A DNA stretch of 64,000 bases from Phyllobacterium endophyticum (lineage in GTDB: Bacteria > Pseudomonadota > Alphaproteobacteria > Rhizobiales > Rhizobiaceae): NCBI RefSeq assembly GCF_003010935.1, contig NZ_PGGN01000001.1:620001-684000 (forward strand), given 5' to 3'. A program made the translations under genes and the position numbers. Positions 9,226 through 17,355 of this stretch are shown here, piece after piece. Position 1 is the stretch's first letter, and every line of letters starts with the position of its first letter. The notes below the pieces were generated by a model that was given only the letters and a program-made list of their open reading frames with translations, did not search any database and was not told the DNA's origin.

Positions 9226-9255
9226 TTGACTTGGATAACATGACAAATGTAGTCA
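9226..9255 (+). promoter_or_regulatory. Iron-responsive promoter with IRO-like box upstream of siderophore receptor
   Basis: TTGACT (9226-9231) is a plausible -35 element. TGA-N9-TCA (9241-9255; TGACAAATGTAGTCA) matches the iron-responsive operator recognised by RirA in R. leguminosarum. It lies 61 bases before the receptor ATG. I see no convincing -10 hexamer and no TAAAT-N16-CGT box, so this gene is probably under direct iron repression rather than RpoI. Confidence 0.6.
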
Positions 9256-9316
9256 GCTTTAAACATGAGTGATCATAATTCTCAAGCGTAGCCATAGTTT
9301 ATACAAGGGGTGTGTC

Positions 9317-11482
9317 ATGCGGGGATGCAGGGCGATGAGTTGGAACAACGTCAGTTCGATCGGACAAAAACGCCGCGTGTGTTTGCTGATGACGACGTCG
9401 ATCGCCGGGCTGTTGCTGACCAGCGCCGCTCTTTCGCAGGAAGCGGCCAATATCGAACTCAATACGATCGTTATCGACGGCGATACGAGCCCGACAGGTC
9501 CGGACAAAGGCTACATCGCCAAAAATACAATGACCGGCGCGAAGACGGATACGCCTATCCGCGAAATACCTCAGTCCATTTCCGTTGTGACACGGGAGCA
9601 GATGGACGACCGCATTTCGGAGCAGATCGAAGATACGATCGCCTATACATCAGGCGTGACGGCGTCGCCCTGGGGTGTCGATGATCGCTTCGATCAATTC
9701 CTCATCCGCGGCTTTGACATTGGCCCTTATGCCGTCTATCGCGACGGCCTGCCGCAAAAGGCCATCGACTTCTCCGGCTTCAAGGCCGAGCCATACGGCC
9801 TGGAGCGGGTGGAGGTTCTCAAGGGACCTGCATCCGTCCTCTACGGCTCGAACGAGGTCGGCGGTATCGTAAACCTCGTGACGAAGCGGCCGACGCAGGA
9901 CCCGCTTTACAGCGCATATGCCGGCTACGGATCCTTCAATACCTATGAAGCGGGAATCGATCTGGGCGGACCGCTCGACAAGGAAGGCATGTGGACCTAT
10001 CGGCTGACAGGTCTCTTCCGCGATGGTCAGACGCAAACCGACTTTTCCAGGAACAACAGGGTATTTATCGCACCTGCCATCACCTGGTCACCCAGCGCCG
10101 ACACCTCGCTGACAATCCTCGCCAATTATCAGTGGGATGAACTGACGCCGAACACATTCCTGCCGATCGCCAGTCCCGCTTTCCCGAACATACCGAAATT
10201 CTCACGCAGCTTCACCACGTCCGATCCGAACTTTGACCGGTTTGATGCGGACCATGGATCCATCGGCTATGAGTTCGAGCACAGTTTCAATGAGGAGTGG
10301 AAAATCTGGCAGAATGTCCGTTACTCGCAGCAGGGAACGGACTATAGGCACCTTTATTTTTCCAAGATGATCGATGCTGATACGATGGACCGCGCGGCCT
10401 TCACTGTCGACGAAACCGCAACACTTTTCAGTGTCGATAATGGTGTTCAATACGACTATGAGGGCAAGCGCATAAAGAACACCCTGCTGATGGGTCTTTC
10501 CTACGACCGCCAGACTGTCGACGGGCAGAATGGCTTCGGTACCGGACCGAGCCTTGACATCGATGACCCGGTCTTTGGGATCGATGTTCCCTCTCCGTCG
10601 ATTATTGTCGACCGCCGTCAGACCGTCGATCAGGTTGGACTCTACGCACAAACGCAGACCAAGTTCGACGATCACTGGTTGCTTACTTTGGGTGGACGCC
10701 AGTCCTGGGTCGAAGACAAGACGTTTGACCGTATAGGCAATTCAACCAGCGAGCAATCTGACAGTGCCTTTTCTGGAAGGGTGGGTCTCGGATACCTGTT
10801 CGACAATGGCCTCACGCCCTATATCAGCTATTCCGAATCCTTCACGCCCACGATTGGTCAGGGATTCGGCGGGCAGACGTTCTCTCCCTCCGAGGGTCAG
10901 CAATATGAAGCAGGTGTCAAATACGAACCGGATTTCTTCCCGGCGACAATTACCGGCTCTGTTTTCGAGATCACGAAGTCGAACGTACTGACGCCGGATC
11001 CGAACAATCCAAATTTCCAGGTTCAGACAGGCGAGGTGCGGCATCGCGGCCTGGAGCTGGAGACAACGGTAAACCTCTATCACGGCGTCAGCCTCACTGG
11101 CAGCTACACCTATCTCGATGCAGAAATCACCTCGAGTAACGTTGCCGGTGAAGTAGGCAACCGGCCGGCGATCGTACCGGAGCATCAGGCCGCACTCTGG
11201 GCAAAATACACGTTTGAAACTGGAGCTCTTGAAGGCCTGAACGTCGGTTCCGGTGTTCGTTACGTCGGCAGCTCGTTCGGGGACAATCTTAATGAGATTG
11301 AAGTCGCCGACTATACTCTCGTCGATGCGGCGATCAGCTACGAGAAGAACGGCTGGAAAGGGTCGTTGAAGGCAAGCAATGTCTTCGACAAGGAATACTA
11401 CTCGACTTGCAACAGTAGCAATTCCAGTTGCATCTACGGCGAAGGCCGCACCATCAAGGCCACGCTATCGGCCAAGTTCTAG
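9317..11482 (+). CDS. fhuA: TonB-dependent ferric hydroxamate receptor (FhuA/FoxA type)
   Basis: Outer-membrane siderophore receptor, 721 residues from the ATG at 9317. That start follows AAGGGG by 6 bases and puts RR plus a hydrophobic stretch ending in SAALSQEA in signal-peptide position. An upstream in-frame GTG at 9269 lacks these. The plug domain is recognisable (IREIPQSISVVTREQMDDR, then GFKAEPYGLERVEVLKGPASVLYG and GGIVNLVTKRP), and the protein ends in a beta-barrel with a terminal phenylalanine. The QSISVVT type is shared by hydroxamate receptors such as FhuE and FoxA. It is followed 10 bases later by fhuC. Uptake of the cluster's own siderophore is inferred. Confidence 0.88.
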   Translation: MRGCRAMSWNNVSSIGQKRRVCLLMTTSIAGLLLTSAALSQEAANIELNTIVIDGDTSPTGPDKGYIAKNTMTGAKTDTPIREIPQSISVVTREQMDDRISEQIEDTIAYTSGVTASPWGVDDRFDQFLIRGFDIGPYAVYRDGLPQKAIDFSGFKAEPYGLERVEVLKGPASVLYGSNEVGGIVNLVTKRPTQDPLYSAYAGYGSFNTYEAGIDLGGPLDKEGMWTYRLTGLFRDGQTQTDFSRNNRVFIAPAITWSPSADTSLTILANYQWDELTPNTFLPIASPAFPNIPKFSRSFTTSDPNFDRFDADHGSIGYEFEHSFNEEWKIWQNVRYSQQGTDYRHLYFSKMIDADTMDRAAFTVDETATLFSVDNGVQYDYEGKRIKNTLLMGLSYDRQTVDGQNGFGTGPSLDIDDPVFGIDVPSPSIIVDRRQTVDQVGLYAQTQTKFDDHWLLTLGGRQSWVEDKTFDRIGNSTSEQSDSAFSGRVGLGYLFDNGLTPYISYSESFTPTIGQGFGGQTFSPSEGQQYEAGVKYEPDFFPATITGSVFEITKSNVLTPDPNNPNFQVQTGEVRHRGLELETTVNLYHGVSLTGSYTYLDAEITSSNVAGEVGNRPAIVPEHQAALWAKYTFETGALEGLNVGSGVRYVGSSFGDNLNEIEVADYTLVDAAISYEKNGWKGSLKASNVFDKEYYSTCNSSNSSCIYGEGRTIKATLSAKF

Positions 11483-11492
11483 CGAGTCGGCG

Positions 11493-12272
11493 ATGAACGG
11501 AACTTCTTTTTCGCTGACCGGGGTCGGTTTCACTGTGGAAGGCAGGACGCTGCTTCATCCGCTGACGCTCGACGTTCCTCGCGGCGAGGTCGTCGGCATC
11601 CTTGGCCATAATGGTTCCGGCAAATCCACGCTCCTGAAGATCCTGGCGCGCATCCAACCGGCAACGATTGGTGACGTCACCTGTCTGGGCCAGGATATCC
11701 GGGTGTTCACCACCCGGGAATACGCGCGAAACGTTGCTTACCTGCCACAGCAGGCCCCGGATACCGACGGGATGACCGTAAGCGAGGTCGTTGCTCTCGG
11801 TCGCTATCCCTGGCATGGCGCGCTAGGACGCTTTTCCAGTACGGACAAGGCAAAGGTCGCCGAGGCACTTGATCTTACCTCGCTGGCGCCGTTTGCAGCC
11901 CGCATCGTCGATACTCTCTCAGGCGGCGAACGCCAACGCGCTTTCCTGGCGATGCTCATCGCGCAGGATGCGCAATGCCTCCTCCTTGACGAGCCGATTT
12001 CCGCGCTGGATATCAATCATCAGATCGAAGTCATGCACCTGATCCGGAAACTGGCCCATGAGCACGATCGCTCCATCCTCGTCGTGCTGCATGACATCAA
12101 CATGGCCGCACGTTATTGCGATCGCCTGATTGCCCTTTCGGGCGGCAAGCTTGTTGCTCACGAAGAGGCCGAACTATTGATCACGCCGGAACGGCTCGAT
12201 GCCATCTATGGTGTGCGGATGGGGATTTTCACGCATCCGACTACCCGGACGCCTGTCAGCTACGTTCTCTGA
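11493..12272 (+). CDS. fhuC: Ferric hydroxamate ABC transporter, ATP-binding protein
   Basis: 259-residue ABC ATPase of the iron-siderophore class: Walker A GHNGSGKST, a Q-loop region YLPQQAPDTDGM, signature LSGGERQRAFLAM, Walker B CLLLDEPISALDI and the switch histidine in LVVLHDINMAARYCDRL. I use the ATG at 11493; the open frame extends back into the receptor gene but is out of context there. It powers import of the iron-loaded siderophore across the inner membrane through FhuB. Order fhuCDB matches the R. leguminosarum fhu genes. Confidence 0.9.
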   Translation: MNGTSFSLTGVGFTVEGRTLLHPLTLDVPRGEVVGILGHNGSGKSTLLKILARIQPATIGDVTCLGQDIRVFTTREYARNVAYLPQQAPDTDGMTVSEVVALGRYPWHGALGRFSSTDKAKVAEALDLTSLAPFAARIVDTLSGGERQRAFLAMLIAQDAQCLLLDEPISALDINHQIEVMHLIRKLAHEHDRSILVVLHDINMAARYCDRLIALSGGKLVAHEEAELLITPERLDAIYGVRMGIFTHPTTRTPVSYVL

Positions 12273-12276
12273 CCGC

Positions 12277-13143
12277 ATGTATTCAATCGACAGACGCAGC
12301 TTCTTCGTTGGTGCAATCGCAAGCGCCGGTGCTCTGCTCGCGCCACAAGCAAACGCCGGCCCCATACGAATCGTTTCGCTCGACTATGGCCTGGCACAGA
12401 CCCTCATCGAACTTGGCGTCCCGCCGGTGGGCTTGGTCGACGCGCCTGCCTGGGCGGATTGGACGATAGAACCGCCCTTGCCGGCCGGCGTCGCCAACAT
12501 CGGTTCCTCCCATGAAGTCAACATGGAGCTTTTGCAGCTGCTGAAACCCGACCTGATCGTCTCGACACCATATCTCGAGTGGGTGAGATCGCAGCTTGAA
12601 CAGATTGCCCCGGTCAAGTCCTTTCCGATCCATGCGCTCGGCACATCTCCCTACAAGCCTATCGTTGCGGCCACGCGGGAGCTCGGCCGCATCACCGGGC
12701 GCGCCGCCGGGGCCGAGGCATTGATCGAGCGGACGGATGCGTTACTGCTTGCAGCCAAGGAAGCAACGCGAAATCTGGCGGGAACCGGCCTCGCCGTAGT
12801 CAGTTTCCTCGATGCCCGAAATCTGCGCATCTATGGTCCAGGTGGTATCTTCCAGGACGTGTTCGACCGCCTGGAGTTGCGGAACGCTTGGCCGAAACCC
12901 ACCAACGAATGGGGCTTTAGCGACATTGGCCTCGCCGACCTCGCTCTTTTGGGGGACTGCAAGCTTTTCTATATGGACCCGGTTCCATCAGATGTACTTG
13001 CGACCCTGTCCGGTAGCCCGCTCTGGCAAAGCATGCCATTCGTGCGCAGCGGCAACGTCCATCGCATGGCAAGCGTCCTCATGTTCGGGACGCTGCCATC
13101 TGCTACGCGTTTCGCCCGCCTTCTCGCGGAAGCCAGCCTATGA
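12277..13143 (+). CDS. fhuD: Ferric hydroxamate periplasmic binding protein (Tat-exported)
   Basis: 288-residue class III (FecB/FhuD-type) binding protein. The N-terminus MYSIDRRSFFVGAIASAG with cleavage near PQANA is a twin-arginine signal, as in other rhizobial FhuD proteins. The mature part opens with PIRIVSLDYGLAQTLIELGV and has LLQLLKPDLIVSTPYLEW. The ATG at 12277 lies 4 bases after fhuC, and the stop overlaps the fhuB start by 4 bases. It passes ferric hydroxamate from the receptor to FhuB. Confidence 0.9.
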   Translation: MYSIDRRSFFVGAIASAGALLAPQANAGPIRIVSLDYGLAQTLIELGVPPVGLVDAPAWADWTIEPPLPAGVANIGSSHEVNMELLQLLKPDLIVSTPYLEWVRSQLEQIAPVKSFPIHALGTSPYKPIVAATRELGRITGRAAGAEALIERTDALLLAAKEATRNLAGTGLAVVSFLDARNLRIYGPGGIFQDVFDRLELRNAWPKPTNEWGFSDIGLADLALLGDCKLFYMDPVPSDVLATLSGSPLWQSMPFVRSGNVHRMASVLMFGTLPSATRFARLLAEASL

Positions 13144-15116
13144 ACCCTTCCCGCTATTCTCCCTGGCTGTCTGCTCTTGTCGTGGCGATTGCTCTCGCCG
13201 CGACTGCACTCAATTTGGGCCCGATGATCGCAAATCTTGGCCTCAGAGCGGCTTTATCGCCGCCTTCTCCCGGCGCTGGTCAGGCAGTCCTTCTCTACTA
13301 CAGCCTTCTGCCGCGCCTCGCGATGGCTTGCTTGTGCGGCTTCGCGCTTGGCCTTGCCGGAACGCTCTCCCAGCAGGTGCTGCGCAATCCGCTCGCATCA
13401 CCCTCGACGCTCGGTATCGAGTCGGGAGCGCAACTCGCACTCGCCATCGCCACCCTGTGGTCTCCGGCACTTATCGGCTGGAGCCGCGACGGCACGACTG
13501 CGCTGGGCGGCTTTGCGGCAATGGGCATTGTTTTCACCGTTGCCTGGCGGTTCAAGTTCCAACCGGTCGCGGTGATCCTGACCGGATTGGTGGTCGGGCT
13601 CTACTGCACGGCGATCGTTACCCTGTTGATGCTCATGAACGACCATTATCTTTCAGGTCTTTTCATCTGGGGCGGAGGTTCGCTCAACCAGAATGATTGG
13701 CGTCAGGCCGCAAGCCTTCTTCCCAAGATCGCTGCATGCTCTTTCCTGGTCCTGCTCATGGTCAGGCAATTGAACATACTCGCATTGGGTGATGCCGCGC
13801 AGAACCTCGGTGTAAGGCTTCACTTCGTGCGCGCGCTTGGCCTGTTCATTGCTGTCGCCTTGACCGCGTTCACGGTCAGTTCCGTCGGTATCATCGGCTT
13901 CCTCGGGCTTGCCGCTCCCGCCATTGCGCGCGCGATCGGAGCAAGGCGGCTCCAGTCCCGGCTTGTCATCGCGCCAATCATAGGCGCCGCATTGCTGGTC
14001 ATCGTCGATCAGGCATTGCAGATGACCGCTGCGTCATTGCCCGCCGGTGCGATAACGGCCCTCGTCGGTGTCCCGGTTCTCCTGGTCGTAATGCTGCGTC
14101 GTGGCGCCTCGCTTCAGGCCATGCCATCGCATCGTCAGGTCGTTCCTGCGGCGAAGCACCCCCTGTTGCGCATATCGATCCTGATAATTGCTTTGTTCGC
14201 CGTTGCTATCCTCGCGATCGTGGCGGGCCGCGGGGTTGACGGCTCGTGGACAACCCAGGCTGGTGCGATGCTCGAACTGTTGCTGCCCTGGCGGTTGCCG
14301 CGCCTCATTGCTGCGGTTTCGGCTGGCATCATGCTTGCGCTTGCAGGCAGTCTCCTCCAGCGGTTGACGGCAAACCCGATGGCAAGTCCGGAGGTGCTCG
14401 GCGTCAGTGCCGGCACGGCATTCGGGCTGCTCTGCGTGCTGTTTCTTGTTGCCGAGCCGACTTACGGCGACCGTCTGGCCGGCGGTGTTGCAGGAGCCGC
14501 AGCCGTATTGCTCGTCCTGTTCGCCATGGGGCGCGGGTCGCGATCCGGCAACCGCTTCCTTGTTCTCGGCGTCTCACTGGGCGCTTTCCTGACAGCGCTC
14601 ATATCGGTGGTTCTGGCATCGGGTGATCCGCGTGCGCTCTCGCTGGTCAGCTGGATGGCAGGTTCGACATATGCCGTGGGCAGCACCCTGGCATGGACGT
14701 CGTCGGCGTTTGCACTTGCGGGTTTTACTGCGGTGATGCTGCTGCTGCGGCCATTGCAGCAATTTACGCTCGGCGAGGCATCGGCCCACTCGCATGGCGT
14801 CGATATCCGCAAGTTCCGCGCTCTGATCATGGGCCTTGCCGCAATGTTGACTGCGGTCGCCACTCTTATTGTCGGCCCGCTTAGCTTTGTCGGTTTGATG
14901 GCACCGCATATGGCGCAGCGCTTCGGCCTTATCCGTGGACCGCAGCATCTCGTGGGCGCGGCGCTCTTTGGAGGGCTGCTGATGGCAACTGCCGATTTCC
15001 TTGGACGCACGATCTACTTTCCGTGGCAGCTTCCGACAGGGCTCATGGCAACCTTGCTCGGCGGGCCGGTGTTCGCGCTGCTCCTCGTCCGAAGCAGGCG
15101 TCGGGCTCTGGCCTGA
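13140..15116 (+). CDS. fhuB: Ferric hydroxamate permease, fused double-length FhuB
   Basis: 658-residue inner-membrane permease made of two FecCD-type halves in tandem (about 1-325 and 335-658), as in other FhuB proteins. Each half has an ATPase-contact region: RNPLASPSTLGIESGA near residue 83 in the first and TANPMASPEVLGVSAG near 410 in the second. Each has a GFLGL or SFVGLMAPH loop. One polypeptide therefore replaces the usual permease dimer. The start overlaps the fhuD stop (ATGA). Its stop codon lies 6 bases from the stop of the converging rpoI gene. Confidence 0.92.
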   Translation: MNPSRYSPWLSALVVAIALAATALNLGPMIANLGLRAALSPPSPGAGQAVLLYYSLLPRLAMACLCGFALGLAGTLSQQVLRNPLASPSTLGIESGAQLALAIATLWSPALIGWSRDGTTALGGFAAMGIVFTVAWRFKFQPVAVILTGLVVGLYCTAIVTLLMLMNDHYLSGLFIWGGGSLNQNDWRQAASLLPKIAACSFLVLLMVRQLNILALGDAAQNLGVRLHFVRALGLFIAVALTAFTVSSVGIIGFLGLAAPAIARAIGARRLQSRLVIAPIIGAALLVIVDQALQMTAASLPAGAITALVGVPVLLVVMLRRGASLQAMPSHRQVVPAAKHPLLRISILIIALFAVAILAIVAGRGVDGSWTTQAGAMLELLLPWRLPRLIAAVSAGIMLALAGSLLQRLTANPMASPEVLGVSAGTAFGLLCVLFLVAEPTYGDRLAGGVAGAAAVLLVLFAMGRGSRSGNRFLVLGVSLGAFLTALISVVLASGDPRALSLVSWMAGSTYAVGSTLAWTSSAFALAGFTAVMLLLRPLQQFTLGEASAHSHGVDIRKFRALIMGLAAMLTAVATLIVGPLSFVGLMAPHMAQRFGLIRGPQHLVGAALFGGLLMATADFLGRTIYFPWQLPTGLMATLLGGPVFALLLVRSRRRALA

Positions 15117-15122
15117 ACGGCT

Positions 15123-15665
15123 CTATGCAGCCCTCAGCGTGCGCTCGCAACTGCGATGCGCGTCCTTGATCATGAAGTTGACCAGCGTCCTCGATACGCC
15201 CAGTTCCTCGGCGATATCCTTCTGGGGAATGCCCTCGACGCGGTGGCGAATAAAGGCCTCGTGTGTGCGCCGGGGCAGGTTCTTCAATGAGTTGAGGACT
15301 TCATGGAGCGTCTCGGTGGCAACGATGCAATCCAATGCGCTGACATTTGCAGCAGGAAGTGTGTCGGCATCATCGATTGTCGTCATCTTCAGCTTGTCGT
15401 GAGACCTGCGCCGGGCCTCGTCCAATGCAAGATTATAGACCATGCGGCAGGCGTACCCGATGGGGCAGTGGATGCAAGTAGAACGCATGGTGCACGCTTT
15501 GACGATAGCATCTTGAAATACATCCTCAGATTGTACATGTGAGTGCAGTACATCATTCGCGATCGTGATCAACTTAGGTTTGTATTTTATCAAGGTTTCG
15601 ACAAGAACGTTACTACCATACGGGCATTTAATATTTTTACCAGAGTGCTTTGTATCCGAAGCCAT
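15123..15665 (-). CDS. rpoI: ECF RNA polymerase sigma factor of the RpoI/PvdS iron-starvation type
   Basis: 180-residue ECF sigma factor. Region 2 covers about 25-95 (SEDVFQDAIVKACTM, then YACRMVYNLALDEARRR). Region 4 covers about 115-175, with helix-turn-helix KDIAEELGVSRTLVNFMIKD. No anti-sigma gene is adjacent, as for PvdS-like factors controlled by iron repression. Its place next to fhuCDB and vbs genes is that of rpoI in R. leguminosarum, where it is needed for vbsGSO and vbsADL transcription. The matched promoter boxes at the two vbs operons are the likely targets. The ribosome site is weak: GGAG lies about 11 bases from the ATG. Confidence 0.85.
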   Translation of the reverse strand: MASDTKHSGKNIKCPYGSNVLVETLIKYKPKLITIANDVLHSHVQSEDVFQDAIVKACTMRSTCIHCPIGYACRMVYNLALDEARRRSHDKLKMTTIDDADTLPAANVSALDCIVATETLHEVLNSLKNLPRRTHEAFIRHRVEGIPQKDIAEELGVSRTLVNFMIKDAHRSCERTLRAA

Positions 15666-15684
15666 AGCGAAAAAGTCTCCGTAT

Positions 15685-15709
15685 CACGTATTTGTGTTTC
15701 AAATACGTG
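15685..15709 (-). promoter_or_regulatory. Perfect inverted repeat in the rpoI leader
   Basis: CACGTATTTG (15685-15694), a 5-base loop, then CAAATACGTG (15700-15709): a perfect 10-bp inverted repeat. It falls in the predicted untranslated leader, just before the weak GGAG and about 20 bases before the start codon. It could be an RNA hairpin near the ribosome site or a DNA operator. No T-run follows it, so it is not a standard terminator. Confidence 0.6.
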
Positions 15710-15739
15710 AGTAAAGCGGCCATCATTGTTGTGTCGAAG

Positions 15740-15768
15740 CTATAGTTTAATATGATAAAACGAGTCAA
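15740..15768 (-). promoter_or_regulatory. rpoI promoter with overlapping IRO-like box
   Basis: Reverse strand: TTGACT (15768-15763), 17-base spacer, CTATAG (15745-15740), a good housekeeping-sigma promoter. TGA-N9-TCA (15767-15753) overlaps the -35 and runs into the spacer. This form matches the RirA-bound iron-responsive operator, and a protein bound there would block polymerase. The predicted transcript starts about 65-70 bases before the ATG. Confidence 0.68.
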
Positions 15769-15892
15769 GTTATTAAATCAAAATAGTTAGTTGAAGAGGT
15801 GCATCTAGGCTTTTGACCATGAAAATTTGGCCCTCGCAGGCCCTCACGCAGACGGCAGCTTCCAATGCCCCCGGAAAATGATATTTAGGGAC

Positions 15893-16237
15893 ATGACCAT
15901 ACGACCGCGCATCACCATCACCTATTGCACGCAATGCAGCTGGCTCCTCCGCTCCGCCTGGATGGCGCAGGAACTTCTGTCCACCTTCGGCGCCGACCTT
16001 GGCGAGGTGGCGCTTCTTCCCGGCACCGGCGGCATCTTCGAGATCCATGTGGATGGCGATCTCATTTGGGAGCGCAAGCGCGATGGCGGGTTCCCCGAGG
16101 CCAAGGTGCTGAAACAGAAGGTGCGCGATATCGTCTGGCCCGAACGCGACCTCGGCCATTCGGATGGGCATAAGGCCACCGGGGTCCCCGCCAGCAACGA
16201 GCGAGGCGACGCGCTTAAGGGCGGGGCAGACACGTGA
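15893..16237 (+). CDS. SelT/SelW/SelH (Rdx) family thioredoxin-like protein, cysteine form
   Basis: 114-residue protein of the selenoprotein-W-related Rdx family. It opens with a beta strand and the redox motif YCTQCSW (CxxC), followed by a helix and the family's C-terminal block, here IFEIHVDGDLIWERKRDGGFPE. Both motif positions are cysteine codons, so no selenocysteine is needed. The ATG at 15893 puts the CxxC near residue 12, as usual. Its stop overlaps the smoC start by 4 bases, so the two are probably co-transcribed. The substrate is unknown. Confidence 0.8.
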   Translation: MTIRPRITITYCTQCSWLLRSAWMAQELLSTFGADLGEVALLPGTGGIFEIHVDGDLIWERKRDGGFPEAKVLKQKVRDIVWPERDLGHSDGHKATGVPASNERGDALKGGADT

Positions 16238-17187
16238 GCAAGCCCGACCTCACCACGACCAAACTCGACGACGCAGCACGCGCCGGCTGGTTATATTATG
16301 TCGCCGGCAACACGCAGGACGAGATTGCCGCCAAGCTTGGAATTTCGCGCCAGTCGGCCCAGCGCATGGTCTCGCTTGCGGTATCGGAGGGGCTGGTCAA
16401 GGTCAGGCTCGATCACCCGATCGCCCATTGCCTCGATCTTGCAGCGCAGCTCCGGCAGCGCTTCGACCTGAAGATGGCGGAGGTCGTTCCGACCGATCCC
16501 GGTTCCACGTCGACGACGCTTGGGGTTGCCGATGCGGCCGCTGCGGAGATGACGCGCTGGCTGAAATCGGAAACGCCGATCATTCTCGGCATCGGCACCG
16601 GCCGGACGCTGAAAGCCGCGATCGAGCTCCTGTCGCCCATCGAATGCCCTCAGCACAAGGTCGTGTCCTTGACCGGCAATATCGCGCCGGATGGTTCTGC
16701 GGCGTTCTACAACGTCATCTTCAACATTGCCGACAAGATCAAGGCGCGCAGCTTTCCAATGCCGCTGCCTGTCATCGCCTCTTCGCCCGAGGAACGCGAG
16801 CTCCTGCACAGCCAGGCCATGATACGTCCCGTGCTGGAATTGTCTGCCCAGGCGAATGTCGCTTTTCTCGGCATCGGTGATCTTGAGGATGATGCTCCGC
16901 TTTTCATCGACGGTTTCATTTCCCGCGATGAACTCGTGGCGCTGCGGAAGGCGGGCGCCGTGTGTGAGATCGTCGGGCGGGCGTTCGACCGCGACGGCGT
17001 GCCTATCAAGGGGCTGACAAACGATCGTGTCGCCAGTGCGCACATCCCGTCGCGCGACACCGCCATGGTGATCGCAATCGCCAAGGGCGCCAAAAAGCTG
17101 CCCGGCATAGAGGCCGCGCTGAAGGGCAATCTTATCAACGGCTTGATCACCGACGAGCATACGGCGGAGACCTTGCTCGCCGCCTGA
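16234..17187 (+). CDS. smoC: SorC-family transcriptional regulator of the polyol operon
   Basis: 317-residue regulator with an N-terminal helix-turn-helix (about 15-55: NTQDEIAAKLGISRQSAQRMV) and a sugar-binding domain of the SorC/DeoR kind (about 65-315), including GIGTGRTLKAAIE and FLGIGDLEDD. It starts at GTG 16234 within the end of the preceding gene. It stands 168 bases upstream of smoE on the same strand, as in rhizobial smo loci, and would respond to a polyol or its phosphate. Activator or repressor action cannot be read from sequence. Confidence 0.85.
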   Translation: MSKPDLTTTKLDDAARAGWLYYVAGNTQDEIAAKLGISRQSAQRMVSLAVSEGLVKVRLDHPIAHCLDLAAQLRQRFDLKMAEVVPTDPGSTSTTLGVADAAAAEMTRWLKSETPIILGIGTGRTLKAAIELLSPIECPQHKVVSLTGNIAPDGSAAFYNVIFNIADKIKARSFPMPLPVIASSPEERELLHSQAMIRPVLELSAQANVAFLGIGDLEDDAPLFIDGFISRDELVALRKAGAVCEIVGRAFDRDGVPIKGLTNDRVASAHIPSRDTAMVIAIAKGAKKLPGIEAALKGNLINGLITDEHTAETLLAA

Positions 17188-17281
17188 AGCTAATCAGGAA
17201 AAGTGGCAAACGGTTTTCCGTCTGGAACTTCGTCGACAGGCAAGAATCCTTCCATTGCTGCATTGCAGCGACGAATTGCAC

Positions 17282-17337
17282 TTGACTTGCTTCGATGTTG
17301 TGTGAACATTTGCCCATACAACAAGCAATTGCTCATA
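17282..17337 (+). promoter_or_regulatory. Putative smoE promoter and regulator site
   Basis: TTGACT (17282-17287) could be a -35 element, but no good -10 follows at 17 bases, as is common for activator-dependent promoters. Downstream are two direct repeats, TTGCCCATA (17310-17318) and TTGCTCATA (17329-17337), 19 bases apart and just before the smoE ribosome site. They are candidate SmoC sites. This is the only spacer of note before the transporter genes. Confidence 0.4.
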
Positions 17338-17355
17338 ACATTCGGGAGGAATGAG

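Noticed and set aside
9269..9316. Upstream GTG start for the siderophore receptor
   Set aside because: The ATG at 9317 has a proper ribosome site and gives a normal signal peptide; the extension does not.
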